From: Pseudomonas sp. A34-9
GTDB taxonomy: Bacteria; Pseudomonadota; Gammaproteobacteria; Pseudomonadales; Pseudomonadaceae
Assembly: GCF_029543085.1 (NCBI RefSeq)
Contig: NZ_CP119967.1
Span: forward strand, 1,018,501 to 1,082,500
Direction of reading: 5' to 3'
DNA: 64,000 nucleotides
Below, in pieces: positions 1 to 11,400 of the stretch (its first letter is position 1; each line of letters opens with the position of its first letter). Under the pieces are notes generated by a model, which did not search any database, was not told the origin of the DNA, and was given only the letters and a program-made list of their open reading frames with translations. The position numbers were made by a program, and so were the translations under genes.

Positions 1-1413
1 CACTTGCTGCGGGTTGGCTTTGCCTTTGGACGCTTTCATCGCCTGACCGACAAAGAAGCCGAACATCTTGCCGCGTTTGGCTTCATCCGCCGCACGATAC
101 TGCTCAACCTGCTCGGCGTTGGCCGCGAGCATTTCGTCCAGTACCGCCGAGATTGCGCCGCTATCGGTGACTTGCTTCAGACCGCGTTTTTCGATGATCT
201 CGTCCGCGCTGCCTTCGCCATTGGCCATCGCTTCGAACACAACCTTGGCGATTTTGCCGGAGATGGTGTTGTCCTTGATGCGCAGCAGCATGCCACCCAG
301 CAGTTCAGCGGAAACCGGCGACTCGTCGATGTCCAGGCCTTGCTTGTTGAGCAGGCTGCCCAACTCGACCATCACCCAGTTCGCCGCCAGCTTGGCGTCG
401 CCGCCGATGGCTGCGACTTTCTCGAAGTAGTCCGCTTGCTCACGGCTGGTAGCCAGCACGTTGGCGTCGTAGGCCGACAGACCGAACTGGCTCTGGAAGC
501 GCTCGCGTTTTTGCGGTGGCAGTTCCGGCAGGGTGGCGCGCACCTCGCCGAGGAACGATTCTTCGATTACCACCGGCAGCAGGTCCGGATCGGGGAAGTA
601 ACGGTAGTCGTTGGCTTCCTCTTTCGAACGCATCGGACGGGTCTCGTCCTTGTTCGGATCGTACAGACGGGTCTGCTGGATCACTTTGCCGCCGTCTTCG
701 ATCAGCTCGATCTGCCGCTGGATCTCGGAGTTGATCGCCTTCTCGATGAAGCGGAAGGAGTTGACGTTCTTGATCTCGCAGCGCGTGCCGAATTCAACCT
801 GGCCTTTCGGACGGATCGACACGTTGCAGTCGCAACGCAGCGAGCCTTCGGCCATGTTGCCGTCGCAGATGCCCAGGTAACGAACCAGCGCGTGGATCGC
901 CTTGACGTAAGCCACGGCTTCCTTGGCGCTGCGCATGTCAGGCTCGGAAACGATTTCCAGCAGTGGCGTGCCGGCACGGTTCAGGTCGATGCCGGTGGCA
1001 CCGTTGAATTCTTCGTGCAGGCTCTTGCCGGCGTCTTCTTCCAAGTGCGCGCGGGTAATGCCGACACGTTTGACCGTGCCGTCTTCCAAAGCGATGTCCA
1101 GGTGGCCTTTACCGACAATCGGCAATTCCATCTGGCTGATCTGATAGCCCTTCGGCAGATCCGGGTAGAAGTAGTTTTTGCGCGCGAACACGTTGTGCTG
1201 ACCGATCTCGGCGTCAATCGCCAGACCGAACATCACGGCCATGCGCACGGCTTCCTGGTTCAGCACTGGCAACACGCCAGGCATGCCCAGGTCGATCAGG
1301 CTGGCCTGGGTGTTCGGCTCGGAGCCGAATGTGGTGGAACTACCGGAAAAGATTTTCGACCGGGTGGTGAGCTGAGTGTGAATCTCCAGCCCGATCACGA
1401 CTTCCCATTGCAT
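1..1413 (-). CDS. gatB: Aspartyl/glutamyl-tRNA(Asn/Gln) amidotransferase subunit B (3' end missing)
   Basis: GatB is the tRNA-binding and kinase-like subunit of the GatCAB transamidosome, which converts misacylated Glu-tRNA(Gln) or Asp-tRNA(Asn) to the amidated form using ammonia from GatA. The protein starts [15 protein letters not shown], the typical GatB N-terminus, at the ATG read from 1413, behind an AGGAG ribosome site. The frame is open to base 1, giving 471 codons; the family is about 480 residues, so only roughly the last ten residues and the stop lie outside the window. It follows gatA by 10 nt in a gatC-gatA-gatB operon. Confidence 0.95.
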   Translation of the reverse strand, partial: MQWEVVIGLEIHTQLTTRSKIFSGSSTTFGSEPNTQASLIDLGMPGVLPVLNQEAVRMAVMFGLAIDAEIGQHNVFARKNYFYPDLPKGYQISQMELPIVGKGHLDIALEDGTVKRVGITRAHLEEDAGKSLHEEFNGATGIDLNRAGTPLLEIVSEPDMRSAKEAVAYVKAIHALVRYLGICDGNMAEGSLRCDCNVSIRPKGQVEFGTRCEIKNVNSFRFIEKAINSEIQRQIELIEDGGKVIQQTRLYDPNKDETRPMRSKEEANDYRYFPDPDLLPVVIEESFLGEVRATLPELPPQKRERFQSQFGLSAYDANVLATSREQADYFEKVAAIGGDAKLAANWVMVELGSLLNKQGLDIDESPVSAELLGGMLLRIKDNTISGKIAKVVFEAMANGEGSADEIIEKRGLKQVTDSGAISAVLDEMLAANAEQVEQYRAADEAKRGKMFGFFVGQAMKASKGKANPQQV

Positions 1414-1423
1414 GTGTGTCTCC

Positions 1424-2875
1424 TCAGAAGCCGGTTGGGGTGCGGGTGTGCCAGTCAGTTTTCAACTGATACTGGTGCGCAACATTGAGCAAACGGCCTT
1501 CCTGGAAATACGGCGCGAGCAACTGCACGCCAACCGGCAGACCGTCGACAAAACCGGCCGGCATCGACAGGCCCGGCAGGCCCGCGAGGTTGGCGGTGAT
1601 GGTGTAGACGTCTTCCAGGTAGGCAGCGACCGGGTCGCTGTTCTTGGCGCCAAGCTTCCAGGCCGGGTTCGGCGTGGTTGGGCCGAGGATGATGTCGACT
1701 TCATTAAAGGCAGCCATGAAGTCGTTTTTTACCAGGCGACGGATCTTCTGCGCTTTCAGGTAGTAGGCGTCGTAGTAACCGGCGGACAGCGCGTAGGCAC
1801 CGACCATGATCCGGCGCTGGACTTCCGCGCCGAAGCCTTCGCCACGGGAGCGCTTGTACAGGTCGATCAGATCTTTCGGTTGCTCGCAGCGATGGCCGAA
1901 ACGCACGCCGTCGAAACGCGACAGGTTAGAGGAGGCTTCTGCCGGAGCGATCACGTAGTACGCCGGAATCGCGTGCTGCATGTTCGGCAGGCTGATTTCC
2001 TTGATCACGGCACCGAGCTTCTGCAGCTCTTTAATGCTGTTCTGGATCAGCTCGGCGATGCGCGGGTCGAGACCGGCGCTGAAGTATTCCTTCGGCACGC
2101 CGATGCGCAGGCCTTGCAGCGAATCGCCCAGGCTGGCGGAGTAATCCGGAACCGGCTCATCGATGCTGGTGGAGTCGTTCTGATCGAAGCCTGCCATACC
2201 TTGCAACAAAATCGCGCAGTCTTCGGCCGTGCGCGCCAACGGGCCGCCCTGATCGAGGCTCGAGGCGTAAGCGATCATGCCCCAGCGCGAAACACGACCG
2301 TAGGTCGGCTTCAGGCCAGTGAGGTTGGTGAACGCTGCTGGCTGACGAATCGAACCGCCAGTGTCGGTGGCCGTCGCCGCAGGCAACAGACGAGCGGCAA
2401 CCGCCGCCGCCGAACCGCCGGACGAACCGCCCGGTACGTGTTCCAGGTTCCACGGATTTTTCACCGCGCCGTACCAGCTCGACTCGTTGGCCGAACCCAT
2501 GGCGAATTCGTCCATGTTGGTCTTGCCCAGGGTTACGGCACCGGCAGCCGCCAGTTTCGCGACCACGGTGGCGTCGTACGGTGCTTTGAAGTTGTCGAGC
2601 ATCTTCGAGCCGCAGCTGGTGCGAATGCCCTGAGTGCAGAACAAGTCTTTGTGAGCGATCGGCGCACCGAGCAGGGCGCCGCTCTCACCGTTGGCGCGGC
2701 GGGCATCGGCGGCTTTCGCCTGCTCGATGGCCTGCTCTTCGGTGAGGCTGATGAAACTGTTGAGCTGCGGGTCGAGCTGGGTAATACGCGCCAGCAGGAC
2801 TTTGGTCAGCTCTTCGGAGGAAAACTTTTTATCGGCGAGACCGCGGGCGATCTCGGCCAGAGTCATTTGATGCAT
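1424..2875 (-). CDS. gatA: Glutamyl-tRNA(Gln)/aspartyl-tRNA(Asn) amidotransferase subunit A
   Basis: GatA is the amidase subunit that hydrolyses glutamine and channels ammonia to GatB. The 483-residue protein has the amidase signature, with a Gly/Ser-rich loop [13 protein letters not shown] near residues 149-161. The Ser-cisSer-Lys triad can be placed at K76, S151 and S175 ([10 protein letters not shown]). Length is normal for the family. The start at 2875 has a purine-rich AAAGAG upstream; an ATG three codons later is possible but less well spaced. It lies between gatC and gatB, and the three subunits are probably made from one transcript. Confidence 0.97.
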   Translation of the reverse strand: MHQMTLAEIARGLADKKFSSEELTKVLLARITQLDPQLNSFISLTEEQAIEQAKAADARRANGESGALLGAPIAHKDLFCTQGIRTSCGSKMLDNFKAPYDATVVAKLAAAGAVTLGKTNMDEFAMGSANESSWYGAVKNPWNLEHVPGGSSGGSAAAVAARLLPAATATDTGGSIRQPAAFTNLTGLKPTYGRVSRWGMIAYASSLDQGGPLARTAEDCAILLQGMAGFDQNDSTSIDEPVPDYSASLGDSLQGLRIGVPKEYFSAGLDPRIAELIQNSIKELQKLGAVIKEISLPNMQHAIPAYYVIAPAEASSNLSRFDGVRFGHRCEQPKDLIDLYKRSRGEGFGAEVQRRIMVGAYALSAGYYDAYYLKAQKIRRLVKNDFMAAFNEVDIILGPTTPNPAWKLGAKNSDPVAAYLEDVYTITANLAGLPGLSMPAGFVDGLPVGVQLLAPYFQEGRLLNVAHQYQLKTDWHTRTPTGF

Positions 2876-2891
2876 TGCAGGCTCTTTCCCT

Positions 2892-3179
2892 TTAGTCGAT
2901 GACTTTCGGAACCAGATACAGGCCGTTTTCGACCGCTGGTGCGATGGACTGGTAGGCCTCGCGGTTATTCGTCTCGGTCACAACGTCGGCGCGCAGGCGC
3001 TGACTGGCTTCCAGCGGGTGGGCCAGAGGCTCGATTCCGTCGGTATTAACAGCCTGCATTTCGTCGACCAGACCGAGAATGCTGTTGAGGGCGGAAGTAA
3101 TGTGTGGAAGATCGGCATCATTGAGGCCAAGGCAGGCCAGATGAGCGATTTTTTCCACGTCGGAGCGTTCTAGCGCCAT
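2892..3179 (-). CDS. gatC: Glutamyl-tRNA(Gln)/aspartyl-tRNA(Asn) amidotransferase subunit C
   Basis: GatC is the small scaffold subunit that wraps between GatA and GatB and stabilises the complex. The 95-residue product begins [19 protein letters not shown], the usual GatC helical start, and carries the conserved PLAHP segment. The ATG has a clear AGGAG about 7 nt upstream. It is the first gene of the operon and is divergent from mreB across a 211-bp gap that must hold both promoters. Confidence 0.95.
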   Translation of the reverse strand: MALERSDVEKIAHLACLGLNDADLPHITSALNSILGLVDEMQAVNTDGIEPLAHPLEASQRLRADVVTETNNREAYQSIAPAVENGLYLVPKVID

Positions 3180-3378
3180 CGGGATTCTCCTGTGGAAAAC
3201 AGAACGGACGGCGTCCGTGTGTTAGATTGTCGGAACACTACCGCACTTCTACGGTCATAAGGCCGCGATTGTGGGGCTTGGTGCACAGAAAAGCGGCCAA
3301 TTTAACATATTGGCGCCTTGCCCAAAATCCCTGTCGTTGTTAGAGTTTGCCGCACTTTTTTACCCACGCGTTGCCTAG

Positions 3379-4428
<1,050 letters not shown>

Positions 4429-4459
4429 GTCGTCGAGTGCAATACGTGGGTGAGCGCGC

Positions 4460-4483
4460 AGGCAGCACTTTGCAGTGCTGCCT
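4460..4483 (+). promoter_or_regulatory. Intercistronic hairpin between mreB and mreC
   Basis: A perfect 10-bp inverted repeat (AGGCAGCACT / AGTGCTGCCT) with loop TTGC lies 32 nt after the mreB stop. No U-run follows, so it is more likely an mRNA-stabilising or attenuating stem than a full terminator. It would fit the need for far more MreB than MreC/MreD. This role is inferred from position only. Confidence 0.6.
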
Positions 4484-4569
4484 GTTGGCGTTTATCTTCT
4501 GTCAGTCTTCATCCAGGCCGGTTTGATGCCGTATGAATAAACAGAACATTTGCCTGGGAGGAGCGGCTT

Positions 4570-5715
4570 ATTAAACCGCTTTTCGCCAAAGGCCCTTCGT
4601 TGGGTGTGCGCCTGTTGGTGCTGGCCGTGTTGTCGGTCGCGCTGATGGTGGTCGATGCCCGCTTCGACTTGCTCAAGCCCGCGCGCAAACAAGCGTCGCT
4701 GGTGTTGATGGACGCCTACTGGATTACCGACCTGCCGGGACGGCTGTGGGAAGGCATTGCCAGTCAGTTCGGCAGTCGCACCGAACTGGTCGCCGAAAAC
4801 GAAAAACTCAAGACCGAAAACCTGCTGTATCAGGGTCGCATGCAGAAGCTTGCCGCCCTTACCGAGCAGAACGTTCGGCTGCGCGAGTTGCTCAATTCCT
4901 CTGCGCTGGTCAATGAAAAGGTCGAAGTGGCCGAGTTGATCGGCATGGACCCCAACCCCTTCACTCATCGCATCATCATCAATAAAGGTGAGCGCGATGG
5001 CGTGGTACTGGGGCAGCCGGTGCTCGATGCACGCGGCTTGATGGGTCAGGTGGTCGAGTTGATGCCTTACACCTCGCGTGTACTGCTGTTGACCGACACC
5101 ACTCACAGCATTCCTGTACAGGTGAACCGCAATGGCCTGCGGGCGATTGCCAGCGGCACTGGCAACCCGGAGCGTCTGGAACTGCGTCACGTTGCCGACA
5201 CGGCCGATATCAAAGAAGGCGATCTGTTGGTCAGCTCCGGCCTTGGCCAGCGCTTCCCGGCCGGTTACCCGGTCGCCACGGTGAAGGAAGTGATCCACGA
5301 TTCCGGCCAGCCGTTCGCGATCGTCCGCGCCGTGCCGACTGCCGCCCTCAACCGCAGCCGTTACCTGCTGTTGGTCTTCAGCGATAACCGCACCGCCGAA
5401 GAGCGCGCCAACGATGCCGCGCAAGCGCAGGAAAATCTTGATGCCTTTGGCGGCGGCCCGATTGTTCCGGCCACTGTGCCGAAAACCGTGACCGCGCCGG
5501 CAGCCACGGCTGCTCCGACGCCTGCAACACCTGCCGCACCGACCACTGCCGCCAGCGCCACACCGGCCAAACCCGCTGCAAGTAAACCGCCAGCGGCGGC
5601 GAAACCACCGGCATCCACGCCGGCGGCAACCAAACCTCCAGCTGCCCAGCCCGCTGCGCGACCGGCAGCGAAACCGCCTGTCAGTGCGCCGGCGACAACC
5701 GGGAGACAAGAATAA
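4570..5715 (+). CDS. mreC: Rod shape-determining protein MreC, probable AUU start
   Basis: MreC is a bitopic inner-membrane protein whose periplasmic beta domain organises the elongasome and activates PBP2/RodA. Visible are one N-terminal membrane segment, a coiled coil rich in E/K/L, and the MreC beta domain. A low-complexity Ala/Pro/Lys tail fills about residues 297-381. The start is not an ATG: the frame is open from a stop at 4534, and ATT at 4570 (IKPLFAKGPSLG) follows a strong GGGAGGAG (4556-4563) by 6 nt. The alternative TTG at 4600 lacks a ribosome site and removes conserved residues. The stop overlaps the mreD ATG by one base. Confidence 0.93.
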   Translation: MKPLFAKGPSLGVRLLVLAVLSVALMVVDARFDLLKPARKQASLVLMDAYWITDLPGRLWEGIASQFGSRTELVAENEKLKTENLLYQGRMQKLAALTEQNVRLRELLNSSALVNEKVEVAELIGMDPNPFTHRIIINKGERDGVVLGQPVLDARGLMGQVVELMPYTSRVLLLTDTTHSIPVQVNRNGLRAIASGTGNPERLELRHVADTADIKEGDLLVSSGLGQRFPAGYPVATVKEVIHDSGQPFAIVRAVPTAALNRSRYLLLVFSDNRTAEERANDAAQAQENLDAFGGGPIVPATVPKTVTAPAATAAPTPATPAAPTTAASATPAKPAASKPPAAAKPPASTPAATKPPAAQPAARPAAKPPVSAPATTGRQE

Positions 5716-6206
5716 TGGTCGGGGCTACCGCATCGCGAAACGGCTGGATTGTCTGGCTGACGTTTCTCATCGGCATGTTGCTCAGTGTCTCGCCGTTGCC
5801 GCAATTCATGGAAATCCTGCGTCCGCTGTGGCTGGCGCTGCTCCTGACATTCTGGGCACTGTACATGCCGCAAACGGTCGGCATGGTCACCGCGTTTTGC
5901 CTCGGACTGGCTGAAGATGTGCTCTACGGCACGTTGCTTGGGCAGAACGCATTGATCCTGACCCTGATCACCTTCCTCGTGCTGTCATTGCAACAACGCC
6001 TGCGAATGTTCCCGATGTGGCAGCAATGCCTGGTAATTCTGGTGATTTTCGGCCTCGCGCAGCTGGTGCAATTGTGGCTCAGCGCGTTGACCGGTAATCG
6101 TCAGCCGACCCTGGCGCTGGTACTTCCGGCACTGGTCAGTGCCTTGCTCTGGCCTTGGGTCAGCTTTGCCCTACGCGGATTGCGCCGACGCTACAAAATC
6201 AATTGA
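5715..6206 (+). CDS. mreD: Rod shape-determining membrane protein MreD
   Basis: MreD is a small polytopic inner-membrane partner of MreC in the elongasome. The 163-residue product is almost wholly hydrophobic, with about five predicted membrane segments and a short basic C-terminus (RGLRRRYK). It starts at an ATG overlapping the mreC stop (TAATG), so translation is probably coupled. Length and position within mreBCD-maf are as expected for Pseudomonas. Confidence 0.95.
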   Translation: MVGATASRNGWIVWLTFLIGMLLSVSPLPQFMEILRPLWLALLLTFWALYMPQTVGMVTAFCLGLAEDVLYGTLLGQNALILTLITFLVLSLQQRLRMFPMWQQCLVILVIFGLAQLVQLWLSALTGNRQPTLALVLPALVSALLWPWVSFALRGLRRRYKIN

Positions 6207-6243
6207 GCCGGTGAAGCAGGGCACTGAACAGGGAGATGTTTTG

Positions 6244-6840
6244 ATGAAGCCGCTTTACCTCGCCTCCGGATCGCCGCGTCGCCGTGAATTGCTCACGCAG
6301 ATCGGCGTTCCGTTCTCCGCCATCAGCGCGGATATCGACGAAACCCCGTTACCCGAAGAGTCGCCAGCGACCTATGTCGAACGCCTCGCGCGCGGCAAGG
6401 CCGAGGCCGGGCGCCGCACGGTCGTGTCCGCTCAGCCATTCTGCGTCCTCGGCGCCGACACCGCCGTGGTGCTGGACGGCAAAATTCTTGGCAAACCGGT
6501 GGACGAAGCCGACGCATGCGCCATGCTGATGATGTTGTCCGGCAAGGAGCATGAAGTGCTGACCGCCATCGCCGTGCTCGAAGGCGAGCGCTGCGAGTCG
6601 CGGGTGGTGCGCAGTCTGGTGCGGTTCCGCCCGATCAGTGGTGAAGAAGCGGGCGCTTATTGGGCCAGTGGCGAGCCACGGGACAAGGCCGGCGGTTATG
6701 GCATTCAGGGGCTCGGCGCGGTGTTTGTCGCCGGCCTCAATGGCAGTTACTCGGCTGTGGTCGGGTTGCCTGTTTGCGAAACCGCAGAACTGTTAGGCCA
6801 TTTCGGCATACCCTGTTGGCAAAACCTGAACGCGCAATGA
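6244..6840 (+). CDS. maf: Maf-family nucleoside triphosphate pyrophosphatase
   Basis: Maf proteins hydrolyse non-canonical or pyrimidine NTPs (dTTP/UTP type for YhdE-like members) and influence division and shape. The 198-residue product begins [16 protein letters not shown], the family P-loop-like motif, and contains [10 protein letters not shown] and GGYGIQG, conserved around the active site. The ATG at 6244 is chosen over upstream frames because it starts exactly at the conserved domain behind GGGAGA. It lies between mreD and rng as in many gammaproteobacteria. Confidence 0.94.
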   Translation: MKPLYLASGSPRRRELLTQIGVPFSAISADIDETPLPEESPATYVERLARGKAEAGRRTVVSAQPFCVLGADTAVVLDGKILGKPVDEADACAMLMMLSGKEHEVLTAIAVLEGERCESRVVRSLVRFRPISGEEAGAYWASGEPRDKAGGYGIQGLGAVFVAGLNGSYSAVVGLPVCETAELLGHFGIPCWQNLNAQ

Positions 6841-6898
6841 GCGTCGTACGAATCCAGATGCGGCCATTATCGTGAACATGCCTGAACGAGATCCTGCC

Positions 6899-8356
6899 AT
6901 GAGTGAAGAGATTCTGATCAACATCACGCCGATGGAATCGCGCGTGGCGGTGGTCGAAAACGGTGTGCTGCAAGAAGTCCACGTCGAGCGCACGCAAAAA
7001 CGCGGGATCGTCGGCAACATCTATAAAGGCAAGATTGTTCGGGTATTGCCGGGCATGCAGGCCGCGTTCGTCGACATCGGTCTGGATCGCGCGGCGTTCA
7101 TTCACGCGGCCGAAATCTCCCTGCGCGAAGGCCCTGCGGTGGAAAGCATCAGCGCGCTGGTGCACGAGGGCCAAAGTCTGGTGGTGCAGGTCACCAAGGA
7201 CCCGATTGGCTCCAAAGGCGCGCGCTTGACCACACAACTGTCGATCCCCTCGCGCTATCTGGTGTACATGCCGCGTACTGCCCACGTCGGCATTTCCCTG
7301 AAAATCGAAGACGAAGCCGAGCGCGAACGCCTCAAACAGGTGGTCAGCGATTGCGTGGCCAAAGAGGGGATCAAGGAGGCGGGCGGTTTCATTCTGCGTA
7401 CCGCCGCCGAAGGCGCTGGCGCCGATGAAATTCTCATGGACATCCGTTATCTGCGTCGCCTGTGGGACCAGATCAACGAACAGATCAAAACCATCGCGGC
7501 GCCGAGCGTGATTTACGAAGACCTCGGTCTGGCGCTGCGTACCCTGCGTGATCTGGTCAATCCGAAGATCGAGAAGATTCGCATCGATTCTCGGGAAACC
7601 TTCCAGAAAACCACGCAGTTCGTTGCCGAACTGATGCCGGAAATCGCCGATCGTCTAGAACATTACCCGGGTGAACGGCCGATTTTCGACCTGTACGGCG
7701 TCGAAGACGAAATCCAGAAAGCCCTCGAACGCAAGGTGCCGCTGAAATCCGGCGGCTATCTGGTGGTGGATCCGGCAGAAGCCATGACCACCATCGATGT
7801 AAACACTGGCGCTTTCGTCGGTCATCGCAACCTCGAAGAAACCATCTTCAAGACCAATCTCGAAGCGGCCACCGCGATTGCCCGGCAAATGCGTCTGCGC
7901 AATCTGGGCGGGATCATCATCATCGACTTCATCGACATGGAAGATGAGGAACACCAGCGCCAGGTGCTGCGCACCCTGGAAAAACAGCTGGAGCGTGACC
8001 ACGCCAAGACCAACATCATCGGCATCACCGAGTTGGGCCTGGTGCAGATGACCCGCAAGCGTACCCGTGAAAGTCTCGAGCAAGTGCTGTGCGAACCGTG
8101 CAGCAGTTGTCAGGGTCGCGGCAAACTGAAAACCGCGGAAACCATCTGTTACGAGATTTTCCGCGAGATCCTCCGTGAAGCGCGGGCCTATCAGGCCGAG
8201 GGTTACCGGGTGCTGGCGAACCAGAAAGTCGTCGACCGCTTGCTCGACGAAGAATCCGGTAACGTCGCCGAGCTTGAAGGGTTTATCGGGCGCACCATAC
8301 GCTTTCAGGTGGAAACCATGTATTCCCAGGAACAATATGACGTGGTGTTGCTCTGA
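6899..8356 (+). CDS. rng: Ribonuclease G
   Basis: RNase G (CafA) is an endoribonuclease of the RNase E/G family that matures the 5' end of 16S rRNA and decays some mRNAs. From the chosen ATG the protein is 485 residues, the usual Pseudomonas length. It has an N-terminal S1 RNA-binding domain, the metal-binding aspartate segments TTIDVNTGAF and IIIIDFIDMED, and a zinc-link motif CEPCSSCQGRG. An in-frame ATG at 6872 would add nine unconserved residues. It probably belongs to the mre-maf transcript. Confidence 0.95.
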   Translation: MSEEILINITPMESRVAVVENGVLQEVHVERTQKRGIVGNIYKGKIVRVLPGMQAAFVDIGLDRAAFIHAAEISLREGPAVESISALVHEGQSLVVQVTKDPIGSKGARLTTQLSIPSRYLVYMPRTAHVGISLKIEDEAERERLKQVVSDCVAKEGIKEAGGFILRTAAEGAGADEILMDIRYLRRLWDQINEQIKTIAAPSVIYEDLGLALRTLRDLVNPKIEKIRIDSRETFQKTTQFVAELMPEIADRLEHYPGERPIFDLYGVEDEIQKALERKVPLKSGGYLVVDPAEAMTTIDVNTGAFVGHRNLEETIFKTNLEAATAIARQMRLRNLGGIIIIDFIDMEDEEHQRQVLRTLEKQLERDHAKTNIIGITELGLVQMTRKRTRESLEQVLCEPCSSCQGRGKLKTAETICYEIFREILREARAYQAEGYRVLANQKVVDRLLDEESGNVAELEGFIGRTIRFQVETMYSQEQYDVVLL

Positions 8357-8431
8357 TCCCCTGCGTCACGTTTATTCCACCGCGGCTGGCCTCAGCTTTT
8401 CGCAGTATTTTTGCCATGGGAGCCATCTGAC

Positions 8432-11400
8432 ATGGAGCGTCTGACACGCATTCTGGCCGCACTCACCCGTTGGGGGCTGGGCCTGTGCGCGTTGGTTCTG
8501 GTGTTGATGGCGTTGTACGTCAGTCTCGGTCGTGAGCTGACCCCGCTGGTGGCCGAATATCGCGCCGACATCGAGGACAAGGCCAGCGCCGCCCTTGGCA
8601 TGCCCTTGCAGATCGGCGAGCTGGAGGGCAACTGGAGCGGTTTTGCGCCGATCCTGCTGGCTCATGACGTTATGCTCGGCGACGGTGCCAATGCGCTTCG
8701 TCTGGACCGCGTGCGAGCGGTACCGGATCTCTGGGCCAGTCTGTTGGCTCGTGAGGTGCGTATTGCCCACCTTGAACTCAACGGTCTGAAAATCAGCCTC
8801 AAAGAGGCCGAAGACGGCACTTGGGCGCTGGAAGGTCTGCCGGTGCAGAACGATCAGCCGCTCGATCCGCAGCAGTTGTTCAATCGCTCGCAGATGATTC
8901 AGCAACTGTCGGTGCTCGACAGTCAGGTGACCTTGCAGCCGCAGGATCACGCGCCGCTGACGCTCACCTATGTAGGTCTCAATCTGAAAACCGGCGCCAG
9001 CCGTCAGCGGCTCGATGCGCGTTTGACCTTGCCGGATGGCCAACCGGTTGCACTGAGTTTGCGCACGCGGATCCGTCCTGATCAATGGCAGGACAGTGCG
9101 GTGGAGGGTTATGCCAGCCTGCCGCAAAGTGACTGGTCGAAGTGGCTGCCGGAGCGTCTTACCCAACAGTGGAATTTTTCCGAGATCAAGGCCGGCGGCG
9201 AGCTTTGGGTCAATTGGGCCAAGGGCACCCTGCAAAGTGCGGCGCTGCGCTTGAACGCGCCGCAACTGACCGGCGCTTACGCCGATCGCAAGCCGATCCA
9301 GATCAATAATCTGGCGCTTAATGCCTACTACGAGAACAGTGCCGAGGGCGCGACCGTTACCCTCGATTCGCTGGCGATGAGTTTCGGCGAAAACCGTTGG
9401 GAGTCGCATGTACAACTGAAGCAGACGCGCGCGACCGACAAGGTGGACGAGCTCTGGCACTTGCAGGCTGATCGTCTCGATCTGACCCCGATCACTCCAC
9501 TGCTGAATGCGTTGGGGCCTTTACCGCAAGGTTTCGCCACGGCCGTTGATCATTTGAAAGTCACCGGTGGTCTGCGCAATGTGTTGCTGGATTTTCGCCC
9601 CAACGCTACCGACGGCAACAAATTAAGTTTCGCCACCAACCTGGAAAACGTCGGTTTCGACGCCTATCACGGCGCGCCGGCAGCACGAAACGTCAGCGGC
9701 AGCCTCAGCGGCAACCTCGACGGTGGCGAACTGCGCATGGACAGCAAGGATTTTGTCCTGCACCTCGACCCGATTTTCGCCAAACCATGGCAGTACCTTC
9801 AGGCCAACGCCCGCCTGACCTGGAAGCTCGACAAAGACGGCTTCACCCTGATCGCTCCGTATCTGAAGGTGCTCGGCGAAGAAGGCAAGATCGCCGGCGA
9901 CTTCCTGATTCGTCTGCACTTCGACCATAGCCAGGAAGACTACATGGACCTGCGAGTCGGTCTGGTCGATGGCGATGGTCGCTACACGGCCAAATACTTG
10001 CCCGAAGTGCTCAGTCCGGCGCTCGATGAGTGGCTGCGTACGGCGATTCTCAAAGGTGCGGTCGACCAGGGTTTCTTCCAGTATCAGGGCTCGCTGAGCA
10101 AGAATGCCGGTGAGGCCGACCGCAGCATCAGCCTGTTCTTCAAAGTGCACGACGCTGAACTGGCCTTCCAGCCGGGCTGGCCGCATGTGAGCAAGGTCAG
10201 TGGTGACGTGTTCATCGAAGACAGCGGTGTGCGGATCGTGGCCGACAAGGGTCAGTTGCTCGACACCCAAGTCAGTGATGTGTTCGTCAATATTCCCCAT
10301 GTGCCTGCCGGCCAACATACGCATATGTTTCTCGATGGCGCCTTTGCCGGCGGCTTGGGGGACGGCTTGAAGATTCTCCAGGACGCACCGATCGGCACCG
10401 GTGAAACCTTCGCCGGCTGGGAAGGTGCGGGTGACCTGCAGGGCAAGCTCAAACTGGACATCCCGCTGGACAAGGGCGGCGACCTGCCGAAGATTCTGGT
10501 CGATTTCAAAACCGCCAATGCACGCCTGAAACTGGCTGAGCCGAAGCTTGAGCTGACGCAACTCAAAGGTGATTTCCGCTTCGACAGCGCCAAGGGACTG
10601 AGCGGCCAGAACATCACGGCGCGGGCCTTCGACAAACCGGTGACCGCGCAAATTTTTGCCGATGGCAGCCCCAACAAACTGAAAACCCGAGTGGCCGCTT
10701 CGGGACAGGTCGAGGTCAAGAAACTCACCGACTGGCTGGGCGTGACGCAACCCTTACCGGTATCCGGGACTATCCCCTATCAATTGCAATTGAATCTGGA
10801 CGGCGCCGACAGTCAGTTGATGGTCAGTTCCAATCTCAAAGGTGTTGCAGTGGATCTGCCGGCACCGTTCGGCATGGCGGCGGATGTCGGGCGCGATACC
10901 GTGTTCCGCATGACCTTGCAGGGGCAGGAACGGCGTTATTGGGTCAATTACGACCAATTGGCCAACTTCACCTTTGCGGCTCCGCCGAGCAATTTTGCCG
11001 AGGGCCGTGGCGAGCTGTTCCTCGGTGCTGGCGAAGCAGTGCTGCCGGGTGCCAAGGGCTTGCGGATTCGCGGGGTGCTTTCGGAGCTGGACGTCGCGCC
11101 GTGGCAGGACCTGGTCAACAAATACGCCGGGCAGGATCCGGGCGGCAGCGCCAAGCAATTGCTCAACAGCGCTGATTTCAAGGTCGGCAAGCTCACCGCA
11201 TTCGGAACCACGCTGGATCAGGCGTCGGTTCAGGTCAATCGCAAGCCGGGCGCATGGAATCTGGCCCTCGACAGCCAGCAGACCAAAGGCTCGGCAAGTC
11301 TGCCAGACGCCAAGGGCGTGCCGATTGCGGTCAATCTGCAATACGTGAAATTGCCGGCGCCGGACCCGACGGTGCAGGCTGACGAAAATTCGCCGGACCC

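Noticed and set aside
4..1488. Open frame antisense to gatB
   Set aside because: The minus strand encodes an unmistakable GatB; the antisense product has no recognisable domain.
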